A stretch of 64,000 bases of DNA. Origin: Nectonema munidae. Its lineage: Eukaryota > Nematomorpha > Nectonematoida > Nectonematidae. Under the pieces are notes generated by a model. That model was not told the DNA's origin, did not search any database, and saw only the letters and a list, made by a program, of their open reading frames with translations. The stretch's first letter is position 1. Each line of letters opens with the position of its first letter. This document shows, one piece after another, positions 34,864 through 46,640 of this stretch. Made by a program: the position numbers and the translations under genes. Where the stretch lies: NCBI GenBank assembly GCA_030549495.1, contig JAUIRK010001037.1, positions 62,001 through 126,000 on the forward strand, given 5' to 3'.

Positions 34864-36688
34864 ATGGCTGAATACAAATCTGCTACTATTATTCTAAAAA
34901 ACTCTGAAACTTGGAAAAAGAACCGGGTATCTAAAAAGAATTCAAGAAGTTTACCACTAGTGAAAAACTTGTCATCAACAAGATTGCCTAGAAAAGTTGA
35001 CGTTTTAGGCTTCTATCGAACTTTTTCTGATAGAGAAAAACTCAAACAAGAAAGAATTAAAATTATCTATCAAGAGTTATCTTCCTTATGGCAAAAAATG
35101 AGTCTTCCACAACTGAGTAAGTAGACGATTTTCGCTAAAATACAAAAAATTATCAAAGAATACGAAAAGAATAAAAAATACCCAAAAGAAAAATTTGGAG
35201 ATGAGATACTTGATTTGTTCGACATAACAAAGGTGGATGGAAACTGGCTATACAAAGAGGATAAAGTATTTTATCAGAAACAAGTTGAGTCAAAGTGTAA
35301 AGTTGGTTATGTATCAAATAAAAGTGCACCCATATCTTCTATTCATCCATCCAAAAGAATAATAAAAAACAAGTGATAGTTTTTTAACATTTGATGAAAC
35401 AGGCCTAAATTCAAATGAGATCAATGAAACAGACATCTCGGATGATGAATATAATGAACTGAAGAAAAAGCTTTTCAAACTAGCATAAAAGAAAAAACAA
35501 AGTCGTCTACGTCACAGTCTGTTAAACTAGTAAAAAACCTGTCTATTTCAACACAAATCTTCAAAAATATGTTTATCTTTTTCAGATGAAGGAATAAATT
35601 TACCCAATCCATCCCAATCTGGAATATTCAAAGCAACTATAGCACACGCAAAAGTTATACAAACTAAAATTAAAAGACTACTACAGGAACAAACAAGTTT
35701 CTGTTTACATTTTGACGGTAAACGATTAGCAGTTAAAAAAACATCAATAAACTTGAAGAATATCAAGTAATTTGCCTGCAAAATACTGACAGAAGAATAA
35801 ATTTAGGAGTTATCAGAACTGAAAATAGTTCTGCAAAAAGTATTGCAGAAGGAATAATGAAAGTACTGGATCAAAATGGAGCATGGTCTTGTATCAAAAT
35901 GATTGTTTGTGACTCGACGGCTACAAACACTGGTTCTCATTCTGGAATTGTCGTTAGGCTACAACAAAAAATGGTGAATTTAGGGTTTATAAAACCCCAG
36001 TTTATTGGTTGCCAACATCATATTCTAGACAGAGTATTGAAACATGTTCTGGACTTCTTTTTTCCAGCTAAATCAACTGATCCAAATATGAACTATGAAT
36101 TCATAACACCAATACTTAAAAGTTATGATGAATTGAAAAAAATGTACGTTGCTGAAATTCCTATGCCTGATTTCAAAAATTTAGGATGGAGAGATGACTT
36201 CAAGTTTTTGTATACGCTGTGTTATGGTTATAGAACTTACAAAGAAAAAAACAAGTTTCCTTTGATCGAATGGAAAGCACTTCCATGCACTTAACAAAGC
36301 TCGGTGGAATTCGAGGGCTATTTACGCTCTTATTGCTTACTTTCTTCTTCCTGGATATCGAGAAATAATGGAAAATGTTGCGAACTTTATATCCTATGAG
36401 TGGCAAGAAATATGGTTCTCAAATCAAAAATTCATACGTGAAAATTATGAAAAACTCTTGAACTCCATAGCAAAAACAAAATGCAAAGCAGCTGAGAATA
36501 CGTTTTTGAATCATTGGGTTCAGGCGGATTCTGTTATCGACATTCCAAGAACTAACATGATAGCGGAGAGAGCAATAAAGTTGATGGAGGATTTAAAAAA
36601 AAGTTGTAAAAGTGATAAGTACTTAAATTTAAGGTTTATTTTAAAAAATGAAAAAGCTGAATCTGAATTAACTTTTAAAAAAAATTAA
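34864..36688 (+). mobile_element. DDE-like transposase-derived gene, copy 2
   Basis: ATG at 34864 opens a basic N-terminal region (MAEYKSATIILKNSETWKKN) followed by RKVDVLGFYRTFSDREKLKQ and LSSLWQKMSLPQL; the frame passes one TAG (35122) and runs to 35374. Later blocks: IFKATIAHAKVIQTKIKRLL, CLHFDGKRLAV (Asp at 35714), MIVCDSTATNTGSHSG (Asp at 35911), FIGCQHHILDRVLKHVLDF (36003-36060), GWRDDFKFLYTLCYGYRTYK, one frameshift at about 36293, then ARWNSRAIYALIAYFLLPGY and DIPRTNMIAERAIKLMEDL. Same motif order as 15.2-17.6 kb. About four breaks. Superfamily unknown to me. LINE B abuts its 3' end at about 36684. Confidence 0.65.
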
Positions 36689-37196
36689 AAATGAAAAGTT
36701 TACAAAGAAGCAAAGGGTTCCACGTTTAATTCTTAAAAATATACCAGAGTTTCTCGATTTAGGCAGTTTAGACAGCTTTAAAAAAGAATTATCTGATAAA
36801 AACGATATTCCTTTACAAGCTATAGAGAAAGTTATCAAATTTAAAGCAAATGAACTGGATAAATCTTTTAATTTGGTAATATCACTCGAAAAAGAATATT
36901 TCAAATCAATTTGTTACAAAAATAGAGTTTTCTTTGGACCCTTATCGTATGAAATCGAATTATTTATTCCAAAAGTTAAATATTGCGTTAAATGTATCCA
37001 ATATGGTCACTCTTCCCTGAATTGTGAAAAACCTGTGAATTGTCAAATTTGTTTTTCAAAAGAGCATACTTTTGATAAATGTAAAGTAGAAAAGCATCCT
37101 AAATGCTTAAAGTGTCGAGATAAGAAATGTTCTAAACAATTTTATAATAAAGACTGTCCTTCTTTTGCAAAGATGATTAATTTAATCAAAAATCGA
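36684..37196 (+). mobile_element. LINE B, ORF1 (zinc-knuckle protein), 5'-truncated
   Basis: Continuous frame from about 36684, coding RVPRLILKNIPEFLDLGSLD and FKANELDKSFNLVISLEKEY, then three cysteine/histidine knuckles: CVKCIQYGHSSLNC, CQICFSKEHTFDKC and CLKCRDKKCSKQFYNKDC. It ends TAA at 37196. This is the gag-like, RNA-binding ORF1 of Jockey-group LINEs. No start codon is visible because the 5' end is fused to the preceding gene, as expected from truncated target-primed insertion. The frame is uninterrupted over its visible 171 codons. Confidence 0.75.
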
Positions 37197-37222
37197 TAAC
37201 AATAATTATCTTTCTATTCTTC

Positions 37223-40025
37223 ATGAATAACTTGGATTGTGTTTCTGAAAACTATAATTATTTTCAACCTGATCTTTTGAATACTAACTTTTTTCATGAT
37301 TGTGATATAGAAAATTTAAGTTCAACCATGTATATTTCTCCAAGTATCCTTGCTTCAGACAGTAACTTTGTTTCAAACAAAAACTTGAGACTCTTACACT
37401 TGAATATTAGAAGCCTCAACGCTAATTTTGATTTTTTTATTAAATCTGCTCAGTTCACTCACTTTTAACTTCGACTTAATTATTTTGAGCGAAATTTGGA
37501 ATATTGGTTCAACTAATTTTGAAATTCCTGACTACAACTTTTGTTATCAAGAAAGGGGTAAAAGAGGTGGTGGAGTAGGAGTTTTTTATAAAGAATCATT
37601 CACTCTAATATCTTTCTTGTATGGAAAATCTTTTTGATGTTCTTCATTTACATTTTAAATTAGATTCAACATTTACTTCTTTTAATACTTACCTTTACAA
37701 AATATTTTCTTCACATTCTTTCTCTAAATTTACCATAATAAGCGGCGATTTTAATTTGAATCTCTTTGATGTTGATAAAGATGCTAATTACATGAGCTTT
37801 ATTGGTATTTTGCATTCTTTCGGCTTTTTTCCTACAATAACTAAATGTACTCGCATAACCCCAACCTCAACTACTTTAGTTGATAATATTTTTATCAATT
37901 TCAGATCCTCTTTTTCTTCTTACAATATAATTTCCGACATTTCAGACCATTTTCCAAATTGTACTATCATTAAAAAAAATTTTCGTAAAAATTGCTCCAA
38001 ATATCATTACCGTTGGAAAAGAAATTTCAGTTTAAAAAATCGGTGCACTTTTATTTCAAAGATTTCTCAAACGAACTTTTCTTTAGTCTTGGAATCTACT
38101 GATCCCAATATTGCTTATGATTCATTTTCAAATCTCATTAAGCAATCTTTCGATGCCAGTTTTCCCCGCTATAAATATAAAACCAAAGTAAAGAGTGAAC
38201 CATGGTTTTCTCGTTTCTCTCAAAAAATATAAAGAAAAGTTGTACAAAATGAGTGTTCTCTTCCCAAATCAGCTAAATTTGATAAGATATAAAAACATGC
38301 TAAAGCTGTATAAAATAGAATTGAAAAAAGCTAAATCGACATTTTATTTTAATCAGTTTTCTAATTGTAAAAGCAACATGATATGGAAAAAGCTGAACAA
38401 CCTTTTCATGTTCTCTAAAAATGTTCCCATTAGTTCTTCCTTTAATTGTGATGACTTCGCTTCCTTTTTCTCACGTTCAAATGATGTCATTCCTGATGCA
38501 TCTTCTTTGAGTTATATTGATGATTCTATTTCCATGAACCTTTCTTCCTTTTATTTAACTGAAATTACCCTTAATGATATCATTTTTGCCATATCGTCTT
38601 TATCAAATAAAAAATCTGTTGGCGAAGATAAATTATCTCTAGGTTTAATCATTGACATCCTTCCATACATAAGTTCTTCACTGGTATTTATTTTTAATCT
38701 TTCTCTTAATGAAGGTGTATTTCCTGTTAAGCTTAAAGTATCTAAAATAATTCCCCTTTTGAAAAATGAAAAGTCGCCTTTTTCTATGGAAAATTATAGA
38801 CCTATCTCCATTTTATCTGCATTTGCTAAAATTTTTGAAAAAATTATATCTATTAAAATGATTTCCTTTCTTGATAAACATGACATTCTTAATCATAAAC
38901 AATTTGGGTTTGTTAAGAACAGAGCAACAAAGGACGCTGCACTTTCACTACTTGAATCTATATCAAAGCATTTTTATGGGAGGAGTTTAAGCTTGGCCTT
39001 ATTTTTAGATTTCCACAAAGCTTTTGATAGTGTTGATCACACTTGTCTTATTCACAAGTTGTTTAGAATCGGCTTTAGAGGACAAATTTTGACATGGGTA
39101 TGTAGTTTCCTATGTTTCTTTTCGTGGTGAAAATTCCAATCATTTCTACCCCAAGGATCAATCATTGGCCCACTTTTGTTTTTGATTTTCATAAATGACA
39201 TTTTTTCTTGCATCAACAGTTCTGCGCCACTTACATTATATGCTGATGATATAGCTCTTTCTCTCAACTTTAACGATCCTTCAGACGTTGTATCAACGAC
39301 AAATACTTGTTTGCAAAATATATCTAATTGGTGCGAGAAGAATTTACTTTCTTTGAATACCACTAAATCTTCTTACATGATTTTTTCTAAGCAAAAAACT
39401 AAATTTGAATTAAACATAATGCTGAATGGATGTAGTTTACGCAGAATGGACCAGTTTAATTAACTTTGTTTAATCCTTGTAAATAACCTATCCTGGTCTT
39501 CACATATAGCTACTGTTCATACAAAGGTTGCTAGACTTTTCTGAATTTTTAGGAAAATGAAAAAATTTCTTGACTTCAATTGTAAAAAACTGTTGTATAA
39601 TGCTTTTATTCTTCCTCATTTTTTATATTGTAACATTATATGGGGCTCTTCGAATTACAAATTTTTAAATAAATTGAGATCTCTTCAGAATAAAATGTTT
39701 TCTTTCATAAATAACTCTCTATATTTGGATCAGTGGTTTGTTGGGGATAATATATATGATATTAATATATTGGCGCACCTAAAGTTTTACTTTAAATCTT
39801 GCTTCAAAAATGGGCCGTTTAATTCTTTTTTTTCTCAATTCCTCAATTCATGAGCACTTCACTCGCTCCACTTCTTTTCTACATATACCTCGAATAAAAA
39901 ATAAATCATTATTTCGCTCTATCATATTAAGAACATTATTCATTTCAAACTCATATCATTACAAATTAAACATATACAGTTTTCATAAATTCAGAGAGTC
40001 GTTAAAATGTATTATGCACAATTGA
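37223..40025 (+). mobile_element. LINE B, ORF2 (endonuclease and reverse transcriptase)
   Basis: ATG at 37223, 27 bp after ORF1. APE endonuclease: LLHLNIRSLNANFDFF, FDLIILSEIWNIGSTNFEIP, GGGVGVFYKESF, FTIISGDFNLNLFD and DISDHFPNCTII. Linker and RT fingers in the open piece 38195-39130: NYRPISILSAFAKIFEKIIS, KQFGFVKNRATKDAALSLLE, LALFLDFHKAFDSVDHTCL. Palm active site LTLYADDIALSLNF (39230-39270). Thumb FNCKKLLYNAFILPHFLYCN (39560-39625). Frames shift about six times, so it is inactive, but all catalytic blocks can be read. Confidence 0.85.
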
Positions 40026-40372
40026 ACTTTTCTGTTTTTACTTCAACCTTTATATTCGTCATAATTTTTTTTTTCTTTTAATGTTGTCTGGAATATATTT
40101 ATATGCATATAATATATAATATGATATATATTTTTCATATTTATAACTAACTTGTTTTATCTCTCATGCGTCCTCTTTTTTTGTTATCTCTTCCGATTTA
40201 CTTGTCTCCAGCTTTAGTGATGGATGAGTCGAATTCTCGATGAAGTCTAAAGACCTCCTTATTTGCCTCTATTGTAAAGCCTGCAAATTTATTCTTTTCA
40301 TTCATTGATAATATAGTTTTATGCCAATATTCAAATGTTATATTATCAATAAAATTTCTTCTTCTTCTTCTT
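40026..40372 (+). mobile_element. LINE B, 3' UTR and (TTC)n tail
   Basis: Follows ORF2. An AATAAA at about 40349 is followed by TTTCTTCTTCTTCTTC (40355-40372), a simple-repeat tail. The minus-strand frame 40398-40198 over it has no motif. Confidence 0.6.
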
Positions 40373-40661
40373 TTATATATAATTATATACAAATACATAT
40401 TATCTATTAATTTTGTCTAAAGTTTAATGAATATGTAGAGGATTTTTTGAGAGAGGGAATTTTATTATAAAAAAAGAGAGTTCACAAAAATAATAAAGTG
40501 CAGCAAACAATGTGTATATATGTTAATATTTATAATATATATTCACATGAAGAACTATATCATCTTTTTCAAGATTATCATTATAGGAAAAATCAATAGC
40601 CAAATATGGCCGTGAATTAGGTTTTTCCAGTTGAACATGCTATAATTACTAAAGTCTAGAT

Positions 40662-41560
40662 CAGTGTTTCCCAAACTTTTTTTCTCACGGAACCCTATTT
40701 GATTATTACATAAAATAACGGAACCCTTTATTACCTTTTTTTTAACAAAAAAAAATTATTTAAACATACGAAAAATGAAGAACACATATAAGAGGAAAAA
40801 AACAAAAAACACAAATACATTTGAAACAAATTTTTTTTCAACAAAAAAGCCTCAGTGAGATTTATGCAACTGTTTTTTCAACTTCAGAATTTTTTGAAAA
40901 TTTGGCTCGATACTCGATAACTGAATTCTCATGTCTGACGAAGCATTCAGTCTATTACGGCACTTGCTCTTAGTATTCGCATATTTTATTTATAAGAATT
41001 CTTATGGCTTTTTCTGATACTTCTGAATACTCTTCAAGAAGATTACCCGAAAAATATCTAATGACACTTCGGTAAAGGTATTCTTTAAATCAGAATCAGC
41101 TTGGATTTCCATTAATTTTTCGTATTCCAATGATGAAAAACCTGTTGGTTTTTTAAATTTTATAAATGGATTATGTACCCAATTATGTTCTTTGTTGTCT
41201 AAATTAGGAAAATATTCAGCAAAAGAAGTAGATAAACTGTTCAGATGAAATTTTATTACATGCATGGTTTCATCGTCTATTTCTATGCTAGAATCATTAA
41301 GAAATCAAGTTATTTGGGAAAACAATTTTTTATTGTTTTCCTTTTGTTCTGAAATCCAGTAATATATTTTATTTGATAGCGATATTATACTATCTTGATT
41401 CCGAAATATGTTAATTTCTTTTTTTTTGAAGAAAAAGAGATGTTTCATTTAATTTAGAGAAAATATCTGCTAAAACATTAATTTTGAACACCAAGTTCTT
41501 TATAAAAAATTTTTGCTGGTATTGATTTAATTCAAGTCCTATTATACCTTTTTTCGTATT
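40662..41560 (-). mobile_element. hAT transposon (SCAND3/FAM200-like), C-terminal half
   Basis: Terminus CAGTGTTTCCCAAAC at 40662-40676, preceded by a candidate target octamer GTCTAGAT. Minus-strand coding, from N to C: INVLADIFSKLNETS (about 41480), KEINIFRNQDSIISLSNKIY, the open piece 41265-41002 with HLNSLSTSFAEYFPNLDNKE and HNWVHNPF, then the dimerisation block YANTKSKCRNRLNASSDMRI and QLSSIEPNFQKILKL, ending TGA near 40860. That is the canonical end of SCAND3/FAM200-type hAT transposases. The N-terminal half and the other terminus are missing beyond about 41560. Few breaks in what remains. Confidence 0.75.
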
Positions 41561-42055
41561 TATAAAAAATTGCATTCATATTCATCCTATCTAAAATATG
41601 TAGTTCAAGTTGTAAATTTAAGTTAAAAAGTGCTGGGAGAAAGACTCCATACTTCGTTCAGCGAAAACTAGTGAAGAAACATTAAAACACACAAAAAAGA
41701 CTCACACAAACATATAACAAATAATTAAAATTCAAATGCTAGTAACTAGTATAACCTAAGACAAGAATTTAAAACAAAAAGGAGTGGTGCTAAAGAAGCA
41801 TTGCTATTTATGAATATATTATTGTTGAAAAAAGGAATTTATTATAAAAAAATATCACGGATTAGAAATCCTTCTTCAGAAAAATAATAAAAAGATAAAT
41901 AAAAAGAAAGGGGTAGATTTAAAATAAATAAAGTGTTAGAGTAAATAAAAAATTTACTTAAATAATATTTTCTCTTAGCTAATAAATTTATTTTTTGTGC
42001 GATAAGAACTTAAAGAACGAATTTTAAAGTAGCTTATCAGAGCTACCAGGTTGAC
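41561..42055. other. No gene recognised
   Basis: AT-rich with stops in all frames. Confidence 0.35.
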
Positions 42056-42107
42056 TTATCAGAACAGCCAGGTTGACTTATGTTCCAAAATAGGAACATT
42101 GGCGGGT
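42028..42107. mobile_element. piggyBac-type terminus with 22-bp duplication
   Basis: GGTTGACTTAT is repeated 22 bp apart (42050-42060, 42072-42080), then the palindrome ATGTTCCAAAATAGGAACAT (about 42079-42098) and TGGCGGGTTAA. Read inward this is TTAACCCGCCAATGTTCC, like the MITE end at 44318. A separate TTAACCCTATTAGTGACGG starts at 42293. Whether these belong to one element is unclear. Confidence 0.4.
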
Positions 42108-42452
42108 TAATGTTAAGGGAATTAATTAAATTTATTTTTCAATAAACTAGTGATTTAAAGTTTCACATTAATTCACAATTTTTCATCTGTTTTTTAATTT
42201 TAATTATTTCACAATTAATCCTTAAGTAAAAATGCCTACACTATCAAGAATGAGGCTAAAGCACACTAATCAGAGTGGACATTAACCCTATTAGTGACGG
42301 CCTATGTTTATTTCCTCAGTGACCCCACCCCTCTTTTGCTTCAGGATTGGTTAGACCATGAGCAAAAGCTAAAAGATCGTTTATACGTTGTTTTACTTTT
42401 TAGAGCCCAAATCTGGAAGTTTTGGATTTATAATCAATGTTATGACTTTTTT

Positions 42453-43380
42453 CTAACATCGACACTGGCATAATTTATTCAATCCATGTTTAAGTGTGTC
42501 TGTTTCTACAGTTTTCCAGGCATTAGCAGGGCAGTAAATCATCTCTCTCATATTGAATTCACGAAAAAACTCATTTACAGGTTTCCCAGAGTTGACTGCA
42601 CTTAGTAGTCGTCTCATAAAATGTGTAGGATATTTTGACTTTAATGAGCGTAGTATGCCATTGTCTAACAGCTGAATTAATATGACGTGCAATTTGGTGG
42701 AGCAAAAACATTGTTTTTTATTTACAATTCTGCTTTAGGATGAGCAGAACAATTATCTTACAGTTATCGTCTAACCCAACAGAGTCACAATGAGCTCTTG
42801 CTTCAGGTGCAAAGTGATTCTGAAACCAAACCAATATCAGTTCAGTTGTTACCCATCCTTTTTTGTTGGCCCTGTAAATTACAGGAAAATGAGTTATACC
42901 TTTGAAAGCTCGAGGATGTTGACACTTACCAATGACTAACAACTTACACATGTGGGTTCCTGCAGCATTGGAACAGCCGAGTAAAGTAACGCGTTCTTTT
43001 AGTGGTCGTGACCTGATGGCGACTCTGCATCCTCTGATTTCAGTGTTTTTTTGGGTGTACATTTCCAAAATAGTGCGAATTCATCTGCATTATATAAGCT
43101 TGCCAAACTCGGTAATAAATTTTGTAGCAGCTTCCTTGCCAGCTGATCTTTTTTCACCACACGCTAATCGGAATTGTAGGCCATGTCGAGCTTTGAAACG
43201 TTGAAACCAACCTTCAGTGTACTCGCACTCATATTTCATTTGCTGGTTCCTTCACAAGATCACCAGACGGTACGACACCTTCACTTTCGCGCAATTTAAA
43301 CGATTTCATAAGTACGATGTCCAGTTCGGCACTTTTACCAGGTTTCATTGTTTTCCTTTCCACATCTTCTGTTTAGATTC
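42453..43380 (-). mobile_element. Tigger-like (pogo, CENP-B-type) transposon relic
   Basis: Minus-strand transposase. 43380-43100 gives broken helix-turn-helix sequence (GVVPSGDLVKEPANEI; WFQ-RFKARHG-like; FRLACGEKRSAGKEAATKF). 43068-42718 is open: RVTLLGCSNAAGTHMCKLLV, IGKCQHPRAFKGITHFPVIY, RANKKGWVTTELILVWFQNH and CDSVGLDDNCKIIVLL (second catalytic Asp region). 42692-42453 gives LLDNGILRSLKSKYPTHFMR and RLLSAVNSGKPVNEFFREFN. This is the order of jerky/Tigger proteins. The block with the third Asp (PMDQG in intact copies) is damaged. Termini were not found. Confidence 0.8.
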
Positions 43381-43689
43381 ACAGATAACAAAAAAATTGA
43401 GAAGTTGATTTTTCTGTAAAAAAAATAAAAATATTTTTAAAATAAAACAGAATAATTTTTTTATTATAAATAAAATAAATATATTTAGATATTATATAAT
43501 TATTAATAATATATATTTGATGGAGCTTATAATTCTTCTTTTGAAACAATTGTCTTACTAATAAATTGCGCTTAAACATATATTATATTACTTAAACATA
43601 TAACTATGAAATAAATTTATATAAATTAAATTTTATATTTTATATATAAAATTATATTTAACAATTTTAGGCGGATTACTGATTGCTCC
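43381..43689. other. AT-rich spacer
   Basis: Only AT-rich simple sequence between the Tigger relic and LINE C. Confidence 0.4.
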
Positions 43690-44760
43690 GGATTAGTGAT
43701 AGTCATCTATAAAAAAGGAGTAAAAACCGATACCGCCAACTATAGGCCTATTACCATAGTCCCAACGATATTAAAAATGTTCAAGGAAATTATTTCATCT
43801 CAAATTGATAGTTATTTTATTAATCATAATTTGTATTTCAAATATCAATTTGCATTTAGGAAGAATTATTCAACAGAGCTCTTTCACTCTTTCTTAATGA
43901 ACAATATTATTGATAATCTAGAAAAAAAAATGATGTTATTGGAGTCTTTCTTAATATGAAGCGAGCTTTTGACACAATCTGTTTCAAAAAGCTGCTATAC
44001 AAATTAAAAGCTTATGGTTTTGTTGAATCTTCCCTTAAATTTATTGAATCTTATTTAATTAATAGAAAGCAATGCTTTCCCTTAGATTCTATATTTTATA
44101 GTTTTTTAGTTCCAAAGTTTGGTATCCCACAAGGCTGACTAATTGGTCCTTTATTTTTTAAAATCTATATAGATGACATTTATCTTAGCAATAATAATGC
44201 TAACTTTCTATTATATGCTGATGACATCACTTTTCTTATTTTTTCTGACAGCATTTCTTTTGAAAAAATTTTTGTATTTGTTGAAGAAAATATTAATCTG
44301 ATACCGATGGTGTTATCTTAACCCATTTACGACCAATGTTCCTATTTTGGAACATAAATAATTTCATCTTCGTCTGCTTTTTTGAATGAATTTGAATATA
44401 AATCGTCTGCGTTTTTTAAATATCGTCTGCTTTGCTTGGTCTTAAATGGGTTTATGACTTAATAGTAAATAAATCTAAAACCAGATGAATGATCTTTTCT
44501 AATCAAAAATTTGACAAAAATTCCGCTTGAAAGCATTTAGGATTTCAATTTGTAGACTGTTTTAAACTTTTGGGTCTTCAAATTGATGATAAATTAATGG
44601 ACTAGCCATATAAATTTTCTTTGCACTAAGTTATCTTCTATTACAGGTGTTTTTAGGTCCTGTAAAAACTATTTGAGTCAAAAAAATTTGCTAACTCTAT
44701 ACAAAACTTAGGTTGCAAAATTTTTATTTCTTTTAAAATTAAGTATAAATATATAACTGG
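43690..44760 (+). mobile_element. LINE C, reverse-transcriptase fragment
   Basis: RT of a third LINE family. 43696-43959: VIYKKGVKTDTANYRPITIV and QFAFRKNYSTELFHSF (fingers). 43956-44138: MKRAFDTICFKKLLYKLKAY (palm; the AFD is kept) and LVPKFGIPQG followed by an in-frame TGA, then LIGPLFFKIYIDDIYL and FLLYADDITFLIF with intact YADD (44210-44245). A small MITE (44322-44450) splits the frame; sequence after it, NDLIVNKSKT, continues the protein. The copy fades at about 44760. Endonuclease and ORF1 are absent. Confidence 0.75.
44322..44450. mobile_element. piggyBac-type MITE inserted at TTAA in LINE C
   Basis: 129 bp. Ends CCCATTTACGACCAATGTTC and, inward from the right, CCCATTTAAGACCAAGC. Flanked by TTAA (44318-44321) and TTTA (44451-44454). 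Taking out the insert with one TTAA gives the LINE reading CYLNDLIVNKSKT without a break, which fixes the target site. The palindrome ATGTTCC-TATTTT-GGAACAT lies inside the left end. Confidence 0.8.
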
Positions 44761-45257
44761 GGTAAAACCCATGGTGCCTACTGCCAGGGTTAAGTATTAT
44801 TTTGGAGATTCTAGAGAGAAAATAATATGCCTATTTTTCTGGTAATGATCGATTTGAAGCTGTATAGTACTTACAGACAGGTTTTTTGGTCAAAAATTTC
44901 TATCCTGGAAAAAAGTCCTGTCTTCATAAGTATATAATTTAGTTACCTTTGAAAATTTAATCATTGAATCGTATTTACCTTCCGAATAAATTATTTGTTT
45001 TAATTTCATTTTTATTTTAGAAACATTCAGTTACTCTTTTTTTTGAACGATTGACATTACTGGGAGTTTCCTTTTCATAAAACAGCCTCAACTTGATGAA
45101 TTCAGATTTGGAATATAAATTATCTTTTGTGAAAATAAAATTTTGAATTCTTTTATTTCACTTTATTAGTTCCTATTTTATAGATTCGTTGTGCAACAAA
45201 TCTAAGAAGTGATTACTAATATGCACCAAGTATAAGAAATATCCTATACATTAGTTA
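44761..45257. other. No gene recognised
   Basis: AT-rich with no motif. Confidence 0.35.
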
Positions 45258-45640
45258 CAGGCTCGCAATAACGAACTTCCGGTTATAACGAAAGAACTTC
45301 GCATCCTCCGCATATTTAATAAGCTTCTATTATTAAAATTGACATCACGCATGCCCGTTAGTTTTGAATTCATAGATCGTTTATTATGAAACAGTAATGG
45401 CGTGTGATCGTTGTAATTTGGTAAATAAACATGGTAATTTATTTGTCGTATTATTGTCATGCTTTTAGCATCTTTATTTTAAAATCACCTTACTTGAGTT
45501 TATACTCAATAATACACATTGCTCCTATAAATTTTTACCCAAATTGAAGAGTTCGATATGGCTACACCGTCCCGCAAGGTGATATCAGTTGACGACAGTC
45601 TCCGTATCATCGATCTTTTCAGCATCATGAATTATGTTTT
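45258..45640 (+). mobile_element. pogo/Tigger element, left end and start of transposase
   Basis: TA then CAGGCTCGCAATAACGAACT and TCCGGTTATAACGAA, a pogo-type terminus. At 45558 an ATG opens MATPSRKVISVDDSLRIIDL, similar to the start of CENP-B-type helix-turn-helix domains. Similarity ends near 45640, where it meets minus-strand coding sequence of another element. 5' fragment only. Confidence 0.5.
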
Positions 45641-45644
45641 GTCA

Positions 45645-46640
45645 ATACTTAACACCGATGTAACACTATTTTGTAAAACAAGTCCAGTTTTTCATGTTTT
45701 AGTTGACTCTCAGTGTAGCACACGATTATTGGGCTACCACCAGACAGCACAGACATTCGCTTGATAAAAGGATGATCCGAAGATATCAATGACATAACAT
45801 GTTGAAAATTATCTGCTAGTTTTGGAGGATCTAGACTTTTGCTATTAGAGTACTTTAAATTGTAAATTAATTTTGAATCGCGAGGAATATTTTCTTTTGA
45901 CTTGAGAGTTTTAGTGAATCTGTTTTAAGTTTGTCCTTAATGTATTTAAAGACGGGATTTGTCTTTTTGAAATGCCTCTGATTGACAATTACCATGATAA
46001 GATATATCAAGGTATGCGCCTATATATTCATAAATACAGTGATCGAAAAGATGAACAAAATTATATGGATATTGTTTAAAATATCAAATTCTCTCTTTGT
46101 ATGAAGGAGCAACTTTTAAAGAAGAATAATACTTGCGCAGTATTATCAAAACCCTTTGTGTATAAAACTTTCCTTCTTTTTCATTTTCTAAGGCAATAGT
46201 ATTTTTAATTCAATAATATATTTTACTGGATATTTACACCCAAGCACCACAATTGTTATTGAAGCTATTTTATAGCTTCTATTAACTATAAAGAAGACAT
46301 TTTCTTTATGCTGAGAAACATTCATCAAACGAAGGTTCTGACAACGGCTTCGACAAACAAATATCGTTCTTATGATGATTAAGAAGAAAAATGTCACTAT
46401 CTGTATTATTAATAAAGTTAACAAGTGGAACGAAATGGTTTGGATATAAAATATTGACACTCAACATAATTGGAATTTGTCCATAATATTTTAAAACTTT
46501 CCAAATTGGAATATTTATTTCTTGGGGAAAACGTATGATTTAAAATATCAAACACTAAATCTTTTTCACCATTTATCAAAGAGTATACTAAAGTTATAGG
46601 ACGACCAAAAGCTATCGCAGTAGCTATTATACAGGGGCGC
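45645..46640 (-). mobile_element. Transposase-like fragment (MULE-like N-terminal half), decayed
   Basis: Minus-strand frames give NILYPNHFVPLVNF (about 46440), YYSSLKVAPSYKERI (about 46110), SKENIPRDSKLIYNLKYSNS (about 45900), PKLADNFQHVMSLISSDHPF and SGGSPIIVCYTESQLKH (about 45830-45700). I remember an IPRD-x-x-Q-x-YN then DHPFI then P-IVCYT-x-Q order from a MULE-like repetitive family in arthropods, where it precedes a D-x-TFN catalytic segment. That segment is missing because the copy is cut by the pogo fragment at about 45.64 kb. Assignment is tentative. Confidence 0.4.

Noticed and set aside
39052-39363. 103-codon minus-strand open frame
   Set aside because: Antisense to the LINE B reverse transcriptase active-site region.
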